A stretch of DNA of 64,000 nt from Fictibacillus phosphorivorans (GCF_007673525.1 NZ_VDZU01000001.1:3428332-3492331); one strand, 5' to 3'; counted from the first letter of the stretch, positions 1-8,612 are shown. The notes: generated from the letters alone by a model not told the origin. Numbers and translations: made by a program.

Positions 1-375
1 GAATCTCACACAAATTCATCTCTTGAGATAAAAGAAGGTGTTGTTCATTACTCCCTTCAACCAAAGCTTCAAGCTAGCATAGGAGAATTGGAATGTTCGA
101 CTATTGAAACGAAACAACAATTAGAAGTTCTTCATAAAAAATTAGAAAAACAAGTGAATAGTAACATGATGGTTTTATTAAAACAATCACAAAAAAAGAA
201 TATCGACATTATCGGATTGGGAAATCATATCTATCGCTCGAACTCGAAAGAATGGCAGCGCATAAAAAAAGAAAAGATTCCTTACTTACAAGACGCTGTT
301 TTCCATGTTGAATCAGAAGTTAACATCTTGAACACTGGTACAGACATAAGCAAACCTTTTCACAAAAAATATTAG
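1..375 (+). CDS. Ger(x)C-type spore germination protein, C-terminal part (gene starts before the window)
   Basis: The reading frame is open from base 1, so the gene is cut by the window edge and only about 124 C-terminal residues are visible. They contain the usual end of GerAC-family lipoproteins: a GELE segment, a long charged helix (LHKKLEKQVNSNMM...LKQSQKKNIDIIGLGNHIYR) and a short acidic-basic tail. In the family this subunit is anchored by a lipid to the outer face of the spore inner membrane as part of a nutrient germinant receptor. It is followed after 17 bp by a small membrane gene and then a GerAB-type gene, so the order is C, small protein, B. The A subunit is presumably upstream, outside the window. 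The first TTG at 88 lies inside the domain and is not the start. Confidence 0.85.
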   Translation, partial: ESHTNSSLEIKEGVVHYSLQPKLQASIGELECSTIETKQQLEVLHKKLEKQVNSNMMVLLKQSQKKNIDIIGLGNHIYRSNSKEWQRIKKEKIPYLQDAVFHVESEVNILNTGTDISKPFHKKY

Positions 376-392
376 AACAATGAGGAATCACT

Positions 393-623
393 ATGATTGA
401 AAAACTCATTATAGGATGCTTGATCGTACTCTTATACTTCGACTATCAATCGATCAAGCAAGATAATAAGTCCAAAAAAATTTATCTCATGCTGTCCATT
501 CCTGCAGGATATATGCTTTATTCTTATCTAACAGGCCGTAACCTACCTAATTTAGATGATGGATTCCAGGTAATCGTTGGTCCTATGGCTGAAGCGATCA
601 CCTCATGGCTGCAAGTAAAATAA
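393..623 (+). CDS. small two-helix membrane protein between germinant receptor subunits (D-subunit-like)
   Basis: This 76-residue protein has two hydrophobic segments (about residues 4-17 and 31-46) separated by a lysine-rich loop. It begins 17 bp after the C subunit, and the next gene starts 14 bp after its stop, with the RBS of that gene just after the stop codon, so it belongs to the germinant-receptor operon. Small genes of about 75 codons with two membrane spans, called D subunits, have been described in or next to gerA-type operons of Bacillus species and can modulate receptor function. Size, topology and position fit that class. The sequence itself shows no catalytic motif, so the role is inferred from position. 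Confidence 0.7.
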   Translation: MIEKLIIGCLIVLLYFDYQSIKQDNKSKKIYLMLSIPAGYMLYSYLTGRNLPNLDDGFQVIVGPMAEAITSWLQVK

Positions 624-637
624 TAAGGAGTACCTTT

Positions 638-1732
638 ATGCACACAGGAAAAATTAGTTATTGGCAGATGGCAGTCTTATTTCAAGTGTATATGACAGGT
701 TCAGCTCTTATTAATATCCAAGGGCCAATGTTGGCTGCTGCTCATAACAGTGCCTGGTTCGCCATGCTTCTCGCTAACTTAGTTGGTTTTGTCATCTTAT
801 CTCTCGTATTAACGCTTCACAACGAATATCCTGATCAATGTTATGTGAACCAAGTTCGTCTAACAGTCGGAAATGTGATGGCATACATAATCATCATTCC
901 GTTGTTCGTAGTCATGTTGTACATCACAGCAAACATTGTATATGGAATGGGGCAATATTTTACGACATCGATGATGAGAGAAACGCCGCTCTTTATCTTT
1001 CATCTACTCATCTTAATCACTTCGAGCTTAACCGCAAAAGCTGGAATCGAAGTGATGGGTCGCATGTTTCATCTATTAATGTACATTTTGTTATTCATAT
1101 TCATCATCATGTTAATTCTGCCTTACAACACGTATGAGATCACCAATCTGCTTCCTTTAGCACCTTTAGGGTTTAAGCCGATTCTACACGGCGTATATGT
1201 GGGTTTTGGATTTCCTTACATGGATGTTCTTTTCTTTGCCATGATCATCTATCTCGTAAAGCAAAAACCTGGCCAGTCTATCAATAAATGGCTCTATTTA
1301 GGATTATTCATCAATGGAATCGTACTCACACTTACAATTCTCTGTTCGTTGTTAGGCCTTGGCCCTTTAGTGTTTCTCAAAAAATTCCCTCTACATGTTC
1401 TTGCTCAGCTGATCAGTATCGGCGAGATCGTTGAACGTGTAGAAGCGATCTTTGGCATCGCATTAATTCTAGGAACGTACATGAAGATTTCTTTATTGCT
1501 TTTTATACTTGATCAAGCTCTTTCTACTCTATTTAAAGTAAAAGCTGCACACTTTATTAACATCATCACAGTCGTCGTGTTCTTACTTTCTCTTACGATG
1601 TACAAAAATGAAATTGAATTAGGTGAATCTGGTTCCTTCTTGCAGACACCTGTAACATTTATCTTTGGATTCTTGCCCCTTTTACTTGTCGTGATTGTGG
1701 CTAAAGTGAAGAGAAAGAAAAAAACAGCTTAA
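638..1732 (+). CDS. GerAB/YndE-type germinant receptor B subunit (APC-superfamily permease)
   Basis: The 364-residue protein is almost entirely hydrophobic with about ten membrane segments, opening with GKISYWQMAVLFQVYMTGSALI, the typical start of spore germination permeases of the amino acid/polyamine/organocation superfamily. In the family the B subunit binds the germinant in the spore inner membrane. Start choice: ATG at 638 has an AAGGAG at 625-630, seven bases upstream; an in-frame ATG at 605 lies inside the previous gene without an RBS. It is the last gene of the operon and is followed directly by a strong terminator. Length fits the family (about 360-370 residues). Confidence 0.88.
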   Translation: MHTGKISYWQMAVLFQVYMTGSALINIQGPMLAAAHNSAWFAMLLANLVGFVILSLVLTLHNEYPDQCYVNQVRLTVGNVMAYIIIIPLFVVMLYITANIVYGMGQYFTTSMMRETPLFIFHLLILITSSLTAKAGIEVMGRMFHLLMYILLFIFIIMLILPYNTYEITNLLPLAPLGFKPILHGVYVGFGFPYMDVLFFAMIIYLVKQKPGQSINKWLYLGLFINGIVLTLTILCSLLGLGPLVFLKKFPLHVLAQLISIGEIVERVEAIFGIALILGTYMKISLLLFILDQALSTLFKVKAAHFINIITVVVFLLSLTMYKNEIELGESGSFLQTPVTFIFGFLPLLLVVIVAKVKRKKKTA

Positions 1733-1733
1733 A

Positions 1734-1764
1734 AAGAAGGCAACCAGAGTGGCTGCCTTCTTTT
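1734..1764 (+). terminator. rho-independent terminator after the first ger operon
   Basis: An AGAAGGCA-type arm pairs with TGCCTTCT around a short loop and is followed by a T run, immediately after the B subunit stop codon. The convergent MFS gene ends at 1771, so it may work in both directions. Confidence 0.85.
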
Positions 1765-1770
1765 TTACCT

Positions 1771-2979
1771 TTAAATTGTTCTTTTTTCAAGTGCTGCGCT
1801 CCATGCGGTTAAGAGAACCGCACCAAATACCATAACTCCACCAATCCAAGGTGTATGGATGATACCGATCGAGTCAACGATCAGTCCTCCAACAGATGCT
1901 CCAATCGCGATACCTAGATTAAATGCGGCGATATTAATGGCTGACGCAACATTTACCGCAGATGGTACATATCTTTCAGCCAGTTTCACAACATAAACTT
2001 GTAGACCCGGAACATTCATGAAAGCTAAAAGTCCTAATAAGAAGATAGTAACCGTCCCAGCAATTTTAAAAGGTGCTGTAAATGTCAAAATCACTAATAT
2101 TACGGCTTGAACAACGAACATCCAAAACAAAGCTTTGGTCGGATTTTTATCTGCTGCTTTACCACCTATAGTATTTCCGATCGCAACAGCAATCCCGTAG
2201 CCTAGCAATATCCAGCTAACAGATTTTGGAGCATACCCTGTTACATCTTCTAAGATCGGTGCTAAATACGTAAATGCTACAAACGTTCCTCCGTAACCTA
2301 GAGCAGTAATCGCAAAAGCTAATAGCAAACGACCATTTTTAATAATTTTAAACTGATCTTTTAAACTTGATGGTGGTGCTTCTTTTAAATTCTTTGGAAC
2401 TAAGATCGCACTAGCGATTATGGCAACAACACCTAGTAGGGCCACTGCCCAAAACGTAGCTCTCCATCCAAAGGTTTGTCCGATAAATGTTCCAAGAGGA
2501 ACCCCAGTTACCGTTGCAACAGTAAGCCCTGTAAACATAAAGGCGATCGCACTTGCACGTTTGTGTTCAGGTACGAGATCCGCAGCGATTGTAGCGCCTA
2601 TTGAAAAGAACACACCATGAGAAAATGCTGTAATGAACCGCGCGATTAATAGCAGCGTAAAACTTGTTGATATTGCTGCAACCATGTTACCTGCGATAAA
2701 AACGACCATTAACAGAAGTAACAGTGTCTTTCTGTTCATTTTATTCGTTAACGCTGTAAGAACCGGTGCGCCGAATGCGACACCCATCGCATATCCAGAT
2801 ATGAGTAATCCTGCGAGGGTGATTGAAATGTTAAGATCTGATGCTAATGAAGATAAAAGTCCTACAGGTACAAACTCAGTTGTACCAATACCAAATGCCG
2901 AAATGGCTAATGCTAATAATGCTGGAAAACCACCTTTTGACTTCGATGTGGTTTCCGTTTGAACGGCTGTTGAATTCAT
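1771..2979 (-). CDS. MFS drug:H+ antiporter-type transporter (AraJ/YdhP/NepI-like, DHA1)
   Basis: This 402-residue protein has twelve predicted membrane segments and the family signature near residues 31-50 (ISAFGIGTTEFVPVGLL), characteristic of the sugar/purine/drug efflux subgroup of the major facilitator superfamily. An RFITAFSHGVFFS motif follows helix 4, and an LTGLTVATVTGVPLG-like motif C region marks an antiporter. The ATG at 2979 has GGAGGG eight bases upstream. It is divergent from an HxlR regulator gene 157 bp away, a common arrangement in which the regulator controls the efflux gene. The substrate cannot be told from sequence. Confidence 0.85.
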   Translation of the reverse strand: MNSTAVQTETTSKSKGGFPALLALAISAFGIGTTEFVPVGLLSSLASDLNISITLAGLLISGYAMGVAFGAPVLTALTNKMNRKTLLLLLMVVFIAGNMVAAISTSFTLLLIARFITAFSHGVFFSIGATIAADLVPEHKRASAIAFMFTGLTVATVTGVPLGTFIGQTFGWRATFWAVALLGVVAIIASAILVPKNLKEAPPSSLKDQFKIIKNGRLLLAFAITALGYGGTFVAFTYLAPILEDVTGYAPKSVSWILLGYGIAVAIGNTIGGKAADKNPTKALFWMFVVQAVILVILTFTAPFKIAGTVTIFLLGLLAFMNVPGLQVYVVKLAERYVPSAVNVASAINIAAFNLGIAIGASVGGLIVDSIGIIHTPWIGGVMVFGAVLLTAWSAALEKRTI

Positions 2980-3077
2980 CTATTAATCCCTCCATTAATT
3001 TTTTTAGTTGGTGAATGAACTAGTCATTCGGATGACTTAATGCTATTATGAAATATACGCAAACTAAAAGTAAGTAC

Positions 3078-3110
3078 GCACTTTTAAGTAATGTAGGCAC
3101 TTTTAAGTAA
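3078..3110. promoter_or_regulatory. direct repeats in the MFS-hxlR intergenic region, candidate HxlR operator
   Basis: The 14-base word GCACTTTTAAGTAA occurs at 3078-3091 and again at 3097-3110, 19 bp apart (about two helical turns). Just upstream, AAAAGT at 3066-3071 forms an inverted repeat with ACTTTT. HxlR-family dimers usually bind such paired sites in divergent promoters, so this is the likely control point of both genes. The assignment is an inference from position and repetition. Confidence 0.6.
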
Positions 3111-3136
3111 CAATTAAGCGATAGAGGTGATTATGG

Positions 3137-3493
3137 ATGAAAAAATACAATATACCTGTTGAAGCTGCACTTGAAGTGATCGGCGGAAAGTGGAAAGTCG
3201 TCATACTCTGCCATCTTATAAAAGATAAACGAAGAACCGGTGAGTTGAAGCGATTAATGCCAGGAATCACACAAAAGATGCTTACACAACAACTTCGAGA
3301 ACTAGAAGATGATGGGGTTATCCTTCGCGAAGTATACAATCAGGTTCCACCACGTGTTGAATATTCTCTAACCGATTACGGTTGGTCGTTAAAAGGGATT
3401 TTAGATTCACTCTGCGCTTGGGGTGAGCAACATATCGAGAAGACTTATCCGAATAAAGATGATGTTTTAGTTCAAACAGAGGAACTAGTATAA
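3137..3493 (+). CDS. HxlR-family winged-helix regulator
   Basis: This 118-residue protein carries the full HxlR domain: EAALEVIGGKWKVVILCHL (helices 1-2), a recognition helix region GITQKMLTQQLRELEDDGVI and the wing with YNQVPPRVEYSLTDYG. Members sense electrophiles, oxidants or metabolites; many use one N-terminal cysteine as sensor, and here the candidates are the Cys in VILCHL and the Cys in SLCAWG. The ATG at 3137 is used because an overlapping ATG at 3133 opens only a nine-codon frame; the RBS is AGAGGTGA. The gene is divergent to the MFS gene, which is its probable target. Confidence 0.88.
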   Translation: MKKYNIPVEAALEVIGGKWKVVILCHLIKDKRRTGELKRLMPGITQKMLTQQLRELEDDGVILREVYNQVPPRVEYSLTDYGWSLKGILDSLCAWGEQHIEKTYPNKDDVLVQTEELV

Positions 3494-3502
3494 ATTTAGA
3501 GA

Positions 3503-3532
3503 AATGGCAGCCATCATTGGCTGTCATTTTTA
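3503..3532 (+). terminator. terminator after the HxlR gene
   Basis: A ten-base arm AATGGCAGCC pairs with GGCTGTCATT (one G-T pair) and is followed by a T-rich stretch, ten bases after the hxlR stop. Confidence 0.75.
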
Positions 3533-3613
3533 GTTTTAATTACAAAATAATATTCTTTAATAATTTTTAATACATTGTTAAAAGGAATGAACGTTCATTT
3601 AGGGGGACTTGTG

Positions 3614-5074
3614 ATGAATTCAAACCGTTTAACAGTTGAGAGAATGCTGGATATTATACAGAACGGTTTACCCATGACAAGCTCTCCAAAAAGGATGATT
3701 GTCGTTGGTGCAGGAATGGCCGGGCTTGTTGCAGCCACACTTTTAAAGAACGCTGGACACGAGGTCATACTTCTAGAGTCTACTCACAGAGTTGGCGGAC
3801 GTATTTACACAGTCAGATCACCTTTTACCCACGGTAACTATTACGAAGCAGGTGCGATGCGAATTCCTGAGATGCATAAACTTGTTTTAGCATATATCGA
3901 GAAGTACAACCTAGAGATTAATGAATTCGTAAACAGCAATCCTCATGACCTTCTTTTAGTCAATGGCATTCGGACCACCTATAATGCTTATGAGAAAAAT
4001 CCTGATATCTTAGGATTTCCAGTCTTAGAAAATGAAAAAGGAAAAACGGCTGAAGAGCTGATTGCTTATGCTCTTCAGCCGATTGCAGATTTCATAGATC
4101 GTGATCCTGATAATAACTGGCCGATCATCATTCAGAACTTTCAACAGTACTCCCTTGATAACTATCTACGTAACAACCCTTACGGAAGATCTTTATCAGC
4201 TGGAGCTATAGATATGATTAAAGTACTCCTGTCACTAGAGGGGCTTCCGGAGCTCTCTCTTTTAGAGATGCTTCGAGATATTTTAATCATCTTTAAAAAA
4301 CCTCCACTCAAATATTTTGAAGTAACAGGCGGCTACGATCAGCTGCCTCGTGCTTTTCTTCAAGAACTACGGCATCATATCTATTTTGGGCAGAAGCTAA
4401 CTCGCCTTGTGCAGACAGAGTCTACCGTTAAACTATATACAGAAAGTCCTCAAACACTACATCGTTTTTCATTTGAAGCAGACAAAGTTTTAATTACCTT
4501 GCCTTATTCCGTTCTTAATTTTGTGGATTTTGAACCATACGATTCGCTCTCCTATTTAAAAAGAAAAGCGATTCGGGAACTTCATTATGTACCCTCGATC
4601 AAGATTGGACTTGAATTTAAACATCGTTTTTGGGAAAAAAATGGCCTTTCTGGTGGAAAAACTGTCACTGATCAAGCAACACGTTTCACTCATTATCCGA
4701 GTCGTATCCGTCAAGACATCCCATCAGGTGTCGTGATTGGAAGTTATACGTGGGAAGATGATACGTTTCCTTGGAGAAGTTCGTCAAATGAGATGAAAAT
4801 TAAAGAAACATTAAAATATCTCGCACAGTTTCACGGCGATCACATCTATCAACATTTTGTTACAGGGTTTAGCCATGATTGGTCAACGGATCCGAATGCA
4901 GGTGGATGCTTTACGATGTTTAAGCCCTACCAAGAATTAGAGTTATTTGAAGCGATTAAAGCTCCGGAGGGAAGACTGCATTTTGCAGGGGAACATACAA
5001 CACTCAAGCATGGATGGGTGGAAGGAGCCGTGGAGTCAGGAGTCAGAGCTGCGATCGAGATGAACACCATTTAG
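3614..5074 (+). CDS. flavin monoamine / L-amino-acid oxidase family protein (YobN-like)
   Basis: The 486-residue protein is an FAD-dependent amine oxidase. The N-terminal dinucleotide-binding motif VVGAGMAGLVAATLLKNAGH is followed by the GGRIYT motif, and the C terminus carries the FAD-contact segment HFAGEHTTLKHGWVEGAVESG. The family oxidises primary amines or L-amino acids to imines with H2O2 release; B. subtilis YobN is the closest relative I can name. No signal peptide is visible. Start: ATG at 3614 has AGGGGGAC at 3601-3608; an upstream in-frame ATG at 3575 would add 13 residues without an RBS. The gene stands alone between two terminators. The exact substrate is unknown. Confidence 0.85.
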   Translation: MNSNRLTVERMLDIIQNGLPMTSSPKRMIVVGAGMAGLVAATLLKNAGHEVILLESTHRVGGRIYTVRSPFTHGNYYEAGAMRIPEMHKLVLAYIEKYNLEINEFVNSNPHDLLLVNGIRTTYNAYEKNPDILGFPVLENEKGKTAEELIAYALQPIADFIDRDPDNNWPIIIQNFQQYSLDNYLRNNPYGRSLSAGAIDMIKVLLSLEGLPELSLLEMLRDILIIFKKPPLKYFEVTGGYDQLPRAFLQELRHHIYFGQKLTRLVQTESTVKLYTESPQTLHRFSFEADKVLITLPYSVLNFVDFEPYDSLSYLKRKAIRELHYVPSIKIGLEFKHRFWEKNGLSGGKTVTDQATRFTHYPSRIRQDIPSGVVIGSYTWEDDTFPWRSSSNEMKIKETLKYLAQFHGDHIYQHFVTGFSHDWSTDPNAGGCFTMFKPYQELELFEAIKAPEGRLHFAGEHTTLKHGWVEGAVESGVRAAIEMNTI

Positions 5075-5092
5075 CCGATCAATATGTACACA

Positions 5093-5130
5093 AAAACGAG
5101 CTGATTTCATGTGAAATCGGCTCGTTTTTT
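5093..5130 (+). terminator. terminator after the amine oxidase gene
   Basis: AAACGAGC(T/C)GATTTC arms flank a four-base loop and end in six T residues. The DinB gene on the other strand ends at 5141, so the hairpin may serve both. Confidence 0.85.
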
Positions 5131-5140
5131 AAACAAATGT

Positions 5141-5659
5141 TTAATTTTTTGATAAGTATCTCTCTACGATGATGTTACGATGGTGCATTTCGTGACCAGC
5201 TATAATCATCATTAGGGCACGAGTGCTAACCGGATGACCATTTGCTGTTCCTTTCCTTTCTAAAGCCATTTTGCTCAAACTCTTAATAAGCTGGATTGTC
5301 GCCAAGCGTACTGATACATAATGTTCTATTAAATCTCTTACCGGAATATCATCAAAGCCAGCTTCCTCTACATAAGCATTTTCATCATATCCAGGAAGTG
5401 AGCTTGTTTCCCCTCGTGCGATCGATAATAAACGATAGCTCATGATTCTCTCCGTATCGGTTATATGACCAACCACTTCTTTTACGCTCCACTTCCCTGT
5501 TGCATATCGGTAGGAAAGCTGCTCATCATCTAACTTGCTAACGATTCCCACTGTTTCTTTCATTTGATCTGTTAATACTTGAATGATATCCCCTTCAGGT
5601 ACTAAGCTTACATAAGTTTGATAATACTGTGCGTACTCTTCCCCTGATATCTTCTCCAT
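5141..5659 (-). CDS. DinB-superfamily protein (YfiT-like putative metal-dependent hydrolase/transferase)
   Basis: This 172-residue four-helix-bundle protein has the DinB metal ligand pattern: a first histidine in VKEVVGHITDTERI (about residue 65) and the C-terminal pair in IIAGHEMHHRNII. KWSVKEVVGHITDTERIMSYRLLSIARG is typical of the DinB_2 branch, which includes bacillithiol-dependent enzymes such as BstA and BshB2-independent S-transferases as well as many uncharacterised proteins. The gene is monocistronic; a 417-bp region separates it from the next gene on the other strand. Function beyond the fold is not predictable. Confidence 0.8.
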   Translation of the reverse strand: MEKISGEEYAQYYQTYVSLVPEGDIIQVLTDQMKETVGIVSKLDDEQLSYRYATGKWSVKEVVGHITDTERIMSYRLLSIARGETSSLPGYDENAYVEEAGFDDIPVRDLIEHYVSVRLATIQLIKSLSKMALERKGTANGHPVSTRALMMIIAGHEMHHRNIIVERYLSKN

Positions 5660-6076
5660 ATAAATTCATTCCTCTCTTATGTATAAGGTATAATGATATT
5701 CTTCTACTAATGCTACTTTAAAACAAGGTTTTAATCTCTTTTATGAAGGAAGACCTATTCCTTTAAAAACTTTATGGTCACTCTTAACCACTATTGAAAT
5801 TATAGAGAAATAGTCTAACATACACGCTTTTTTATACTTTTTTCATACCATATAAAAAGTTTATACAATCGATGTATTATAGATAAAACCGAAATTCTCT
5901 CTTTCATAAAATTTATGATGAACACACAAGGATTGAACCTTTATTTGATGGTGTCGATGCTTTTTTTTTCCATTGAGAGCAAAACACTACTTTCAATCGA
6001 ATTATCTGGTATAAAATAAACATATTCACCGAAGTAACCGACAAAATACGTATGAACTATAAAAAGGGGTATAAGT
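5660..6076. other. 417-bp AT-rich intergenic region between divergent genes
   Basis: The region must hold the promoters of the DinB gene (minus) and the ribA-ribD operon (plus). I looked for the conserved elements of an FMN riboswitch and found none. No RBS-led small ORF, tRNA or repeat is evident. A TATAAA at 6010-6015 could be a -10 box, but I see no convincing -35 partner. Confidence 0.5.
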
Positions 6077-6832
6077 ATGTTACAAAGTAAAAACTTAAAA
6101 CAAAAAGTTCTTTCCATACTTGAAGATAAAATACAACTTATAAAAAAAGACGAAGGTGCGATTTATTTAGTTGGTCCCATTCGTCTGCCTGTTAATCTTT
6201 ATGGAGATACCGTTGTTTTCAACTGGTACTGTTGGCTTGAAGGCTGTGAACAGACCGAAAACTTTGAAGAAGTAATCGACAAGCTATCCTCTGCAAACCT
6301 GGCTGAATATCAACAGTCCAGTGTTTTAGTTTATGGTGACTTTGCTTACAATGATGAGGCACTAATTCGTATGCACTCCATCTGTCACACAGGCGATATT
6401 TTTGGCAGCAAACGATGTGACTGCGGATACCAGTTAAAGCAGTCGATGAAAATGATTGTAGAACATGGGACAGGTGCACTCTTTTATTTAGCAAACCATG
6501 AGGGCCGTGGTATTGGTCTATTTAGTAAGGCGATGGCTTACCTTCTTCAGGAAAGTGGACAAGATACCGTAGAGGCGAACGAGAGTCTTGGATTTGTAGA
6601 TGATTCTAGAAATTACGAAGACGCTATTGAAGTATTAAAAGCATTACGTTCAAAGCCAGTTACACTCATTACTAACAACCCGAAAAAATTAGAAGCACTT
6701 CATCAAGCTGGTCTTTCTGTTACAGCACGTGCTCCGATCTGGGGAGACGTTTCTGAATACAACGAGAAGTATCTTCAAACCAAGATTAAGCGATCTGGTC
6801 ATCTAGATGAAGGAGTATTCACGAATGAGTAG
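6077..6832 (+). CDS. GTP cyclohydrolase II (RibA-type, without DHBP synthase domain)
   Basis: This 251-residue protein carries all hallmarks of GTP cyclohydrolase II: the zinc site CHTGDIFGSKRCDCG (three cysteines), the substrate/catalytic segment NHEGRGIGL, the VEANESLGFVDDSRNY region and TNNPKK near the C terminus. The enzyme opens the GTP imidazole ring to give 2,5-diamino-6-ribosylamino-4-pyrimidinone phosphate, the first step of riboflavin synthesis. Unlike the usual Bacillus RibBA, no DHBP synthase domain is attached. It overlaps the next gene by 8 bp and lacks a riboswitch, so it may be a paralogue for a separate deazaflavin-, toxoflavin- or 5-A-RU-type product rather than the housekeeping enzyme. 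Confidence 0.88.
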   Translation: MLQSKNLKQKVLSILEDKIQLIKKDEGAIYLVGPIRLPVNLYGDTVVFNWYCWLEGCEQTENFEEVIDKLSSANLAEYQQSSVLVYGDFAYNDEALIRMHSICHTGDIFGSKRCDCGYQLKQSMKMIVEHGTGALFYLANHEGRGIGLFSKAMAYLLQESGQDTVEANESLGFVDDSRNYEDAIEVLKALRSKPVTLITNNPKKLEALHQAGLSVTARAPIWGDVSEYNEKYLQTKIKRSGHLDEGVFTNE

Positions 6833-7913
6833 TCACGAATTCTACATGCAGCTCGCCCTAAATAATGCACAAGCCATGAAAGGTCAAACAGACCCCAACC
6901 CTTTGGTGGGGTCTGTAATCGTAAATCACAACGAAATCGTTGGGGTTGGTACACACCTTAAAGCTGGTGAACCTCATGCAGAAATCCATGCCATTCGTAT
7001 GGCTGGAGATAAGGCGAAAGGTGGTACGATCTATGTTACACTAGAACCCTGCTCTCACCATGGGAGAACGGGACCCTGTGCTATAGCGATTGTAGAAGCA
7101 GGCATTAAAAAAGTGGTCATTGCTGCATTAGATCCTAACCCACTCGTATCTGGGAAAGGTGTACAAATACTAAAAGATGCAGGGATTGAAGTTGAGACAG
7201 GAATTCTTCAAGAGGAATCAAAACGAATGAATGAAGTGTTCTACAAATTTATCGTCCAGAAGATCCCTTTCGTAACTTTGAAATCAGGAATCACACTTGA
7301 TGGGAAAATTGCAAGTCATACGAACAATAGCAAATGGATCACATCACCAGAAGCTCGTGAAGATGTGCATAAAATGCGAAATGAAAATCGAGCTATACTC
7401 GTTGGCGTTAATACGGTCATTCATGATGACCCTGAACTAACGACCAGAATTCTGAATGGTCGAAATCCGCTTCGAGTGATTATGGACTCGACACTTAAGA
7501 TCCCTTTAGAATCTAAAGTTGTAAGAGACAATCAAGCTGAAACCTGGGTATTTACTACCGAAAATTATGACAAGCAAAAAAAGCTTCAACTTGAAGCTCA
7601 CGGATTAAAAGTGTTTATTGCTGGTAAATCACAAGTTGACCCGCTTGAGGTCTTAAGAACGCTAGGAAGTAATCAGATTTCTTCCCTTTTGATCGAAGGT
7701 GGAGGTACGATTAACGCGGCTTTTCTAGAAAACAAACTAGTTGATAAAGCGGTTTTCTACATCGCACCTAAACTGATCGGTGGCCAGCATTCACCTTCCT
7801 TTTTTGGTGGGACTGGTATTGAAAAGATGTCTGATGCCATCCAGCTGCAAAATCTTACGGTTACTCAAATCGGACCTGATTATAAGTTCACAAGTTATCC
7901 AAAATACGAATAA
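6825..7913 (+). CDS. bifunctional pyrimidine deaminase/reductase (RibD-type)
   Basis: The 362-residue protein has an N-terminal zinc deaminase domain with PNPLVG, HAE (zinc ligand and catalytic Glu) and PCSHHGRTGPC (zinc cysteines), then a C-terminal reductase domain (VTLKSGITLDGKIA, WITSPEAREDVHKMR, LIEGGGTINAAFL). It performs steps two and three of the riboflavin pathway, making 5-amino-6-ribitylaminouracil phosphate. Start: the ATG at 6825 overlaps the ribA stop as ATGAGTAG and has GAAGGAG ten bases upstream; an in-frame ATG at 6807 lacks an RBS. Translational coupling to the cyclohydrolase is likely. No ribE, ribBA or ribH follows. Confidence 0.9.
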   Translation: MSSHEFYMQLALNNAQAMKGQTDPNPLVGSVIVNHNEIVGVGTHLKAGEPHAEIHAIRMAGDKAKGGTIYVTLEPCSHHGRTGPCAIAIVEAGIKKVVIAALDPNPLVSGKGVQILKDAGIEVETGILQEESKRMNEVFYKFIVQKIPFVTLKSGITLDGKIASHTNNSKWITSPEAREDVHKMRNENRAILVGVNTVIHDDPELTTRILNGRNPLRVIMDSTLKIPLESKVVRDNQAETWVFTTENYDKQKKLQLEAHGLKVFIAGKSQVDPLEVLRTLGSNQISSLLIEGGGTINAAFLENKLVDKAVFYIAPKLIGGQHSPSFFGGTGIEKMSDAIQLQNLTVTQIGPDYKFTSYPKYE

Positions 7914-7926
7914 GAGGTATATTTAA

Positions 7927-8505
7927 ATGAGATTTGGTTTTGACATTGATGATACACTGATTAATCTTCGCCAACATGCCTTTCATATCTATAACAAAAA
8001 ATTAAAACAAAATGTTCCAATCGATGTTTTTGACACGATTGAAACTCTGGAGATTCATGAACCGTTCGGTCTCTCAAAACAGGAAGGCAATCAGATGTGG
8101 ATCGATTCTATGGAAGAGATTTATTTTACAGATTGTCCTGCTTACCCTGATGCCATTGAAGTCTTGCAAGAACTTCATAAGGAGGGGCATGAAATTTTCT
8201 ACATCACAGCGAGACCAGCTGAACATTGTGAAGAAACAAAGAAATGGGTCGAGAATGCTGGATTCCCGGTTCAAGAAGGTCGTTTCTTCTGTGGAATGAA
8301 AGATGAGGAGAAAATCCATACGATTAAAGATTTGAAGCTGGACTTTTACTTTGATGATAAGCCTAATGTCTTAAATACGCTAACGGAAGAACCTGTTCAG
8401 CTTTATGTTAGACATCAGAATTACAACAAAGATTTAGACATGCCTCGTTTGACGAATTGGTCTGAATTAAAAGAGATCATTAAAAAACATAGCAGCAAAA
8501 AATAG
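7927..8505 (+). CDS. HAD-family 5'-nucleotidase-like phosphatase (NT5C/YqfW type)
   Basis: This 192-residue HAD hydrolase starts with the motif I nucleophile FDIDDTL (Asp 6 and Asp 8), has YITARP as motif II and LDFYFDDKPNVL as motif IV. The short cap and overall length match the 5'(3')-deoxyribonucleotidase family. It begins 13 bp after the ribD-like gene and shares its terminator, so it is the third gene of that operon. The riboflavin pathway needs a phosphatase after RibD, usually a HAD enzyme of another subfamily; the position suggests this protein could supply that step, but this is inference. Confidence 0.78.
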   Translation: MRFGFDIDDTLINLRQHAFHIYNKKLKQNVPIDVFDTIETLEIHEPFGLSKQEGNQMWIDSMEEIYFTDCPAYPDAIEVLQELHKEGHEIFYITARPAEHCEETKKWVENAGFPVQEGRFFCGMKDEEKIHTIKDLKLDFYFDDKPNVLNTLTEEPVQLYVRHQNYNKDLDMPRLTNWSELKEIIKKHSSKK

Positions 8506-8536
8506 GACGCAGTCTTTTGTTTGATGCTTCTTAAGG

Positions 8537-8565
8537 CAGCACGTTAAAAAACGTGCTGTTTTTTT
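8537..8565 (+). terminator. terminator of the ribA-ribD-HAD operon
   Basis: CAGCACGT pairs with ACGTGCTG across a short A-rich loop and is followed by seven T residues. Confidence 0.88.
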
Positions 8566-8612
8566 AAACGCTCGTTTTGGTGTATGGTAATAAGACTGGA
8601 GGTTAAAATGAT

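Noticed and set aside
838..1137. 99-codon plus-strand ORF
   Set aside because: It is a shadow frame within the germinant receptor B subunit.
5660..6076. Possible FMN riboswitch before the ribA-like gene
   Set aside because: None of the conserved RFN-element blocks (AGGGG/GAAAUUCCC/GACCGGCGGU-like) can be found.
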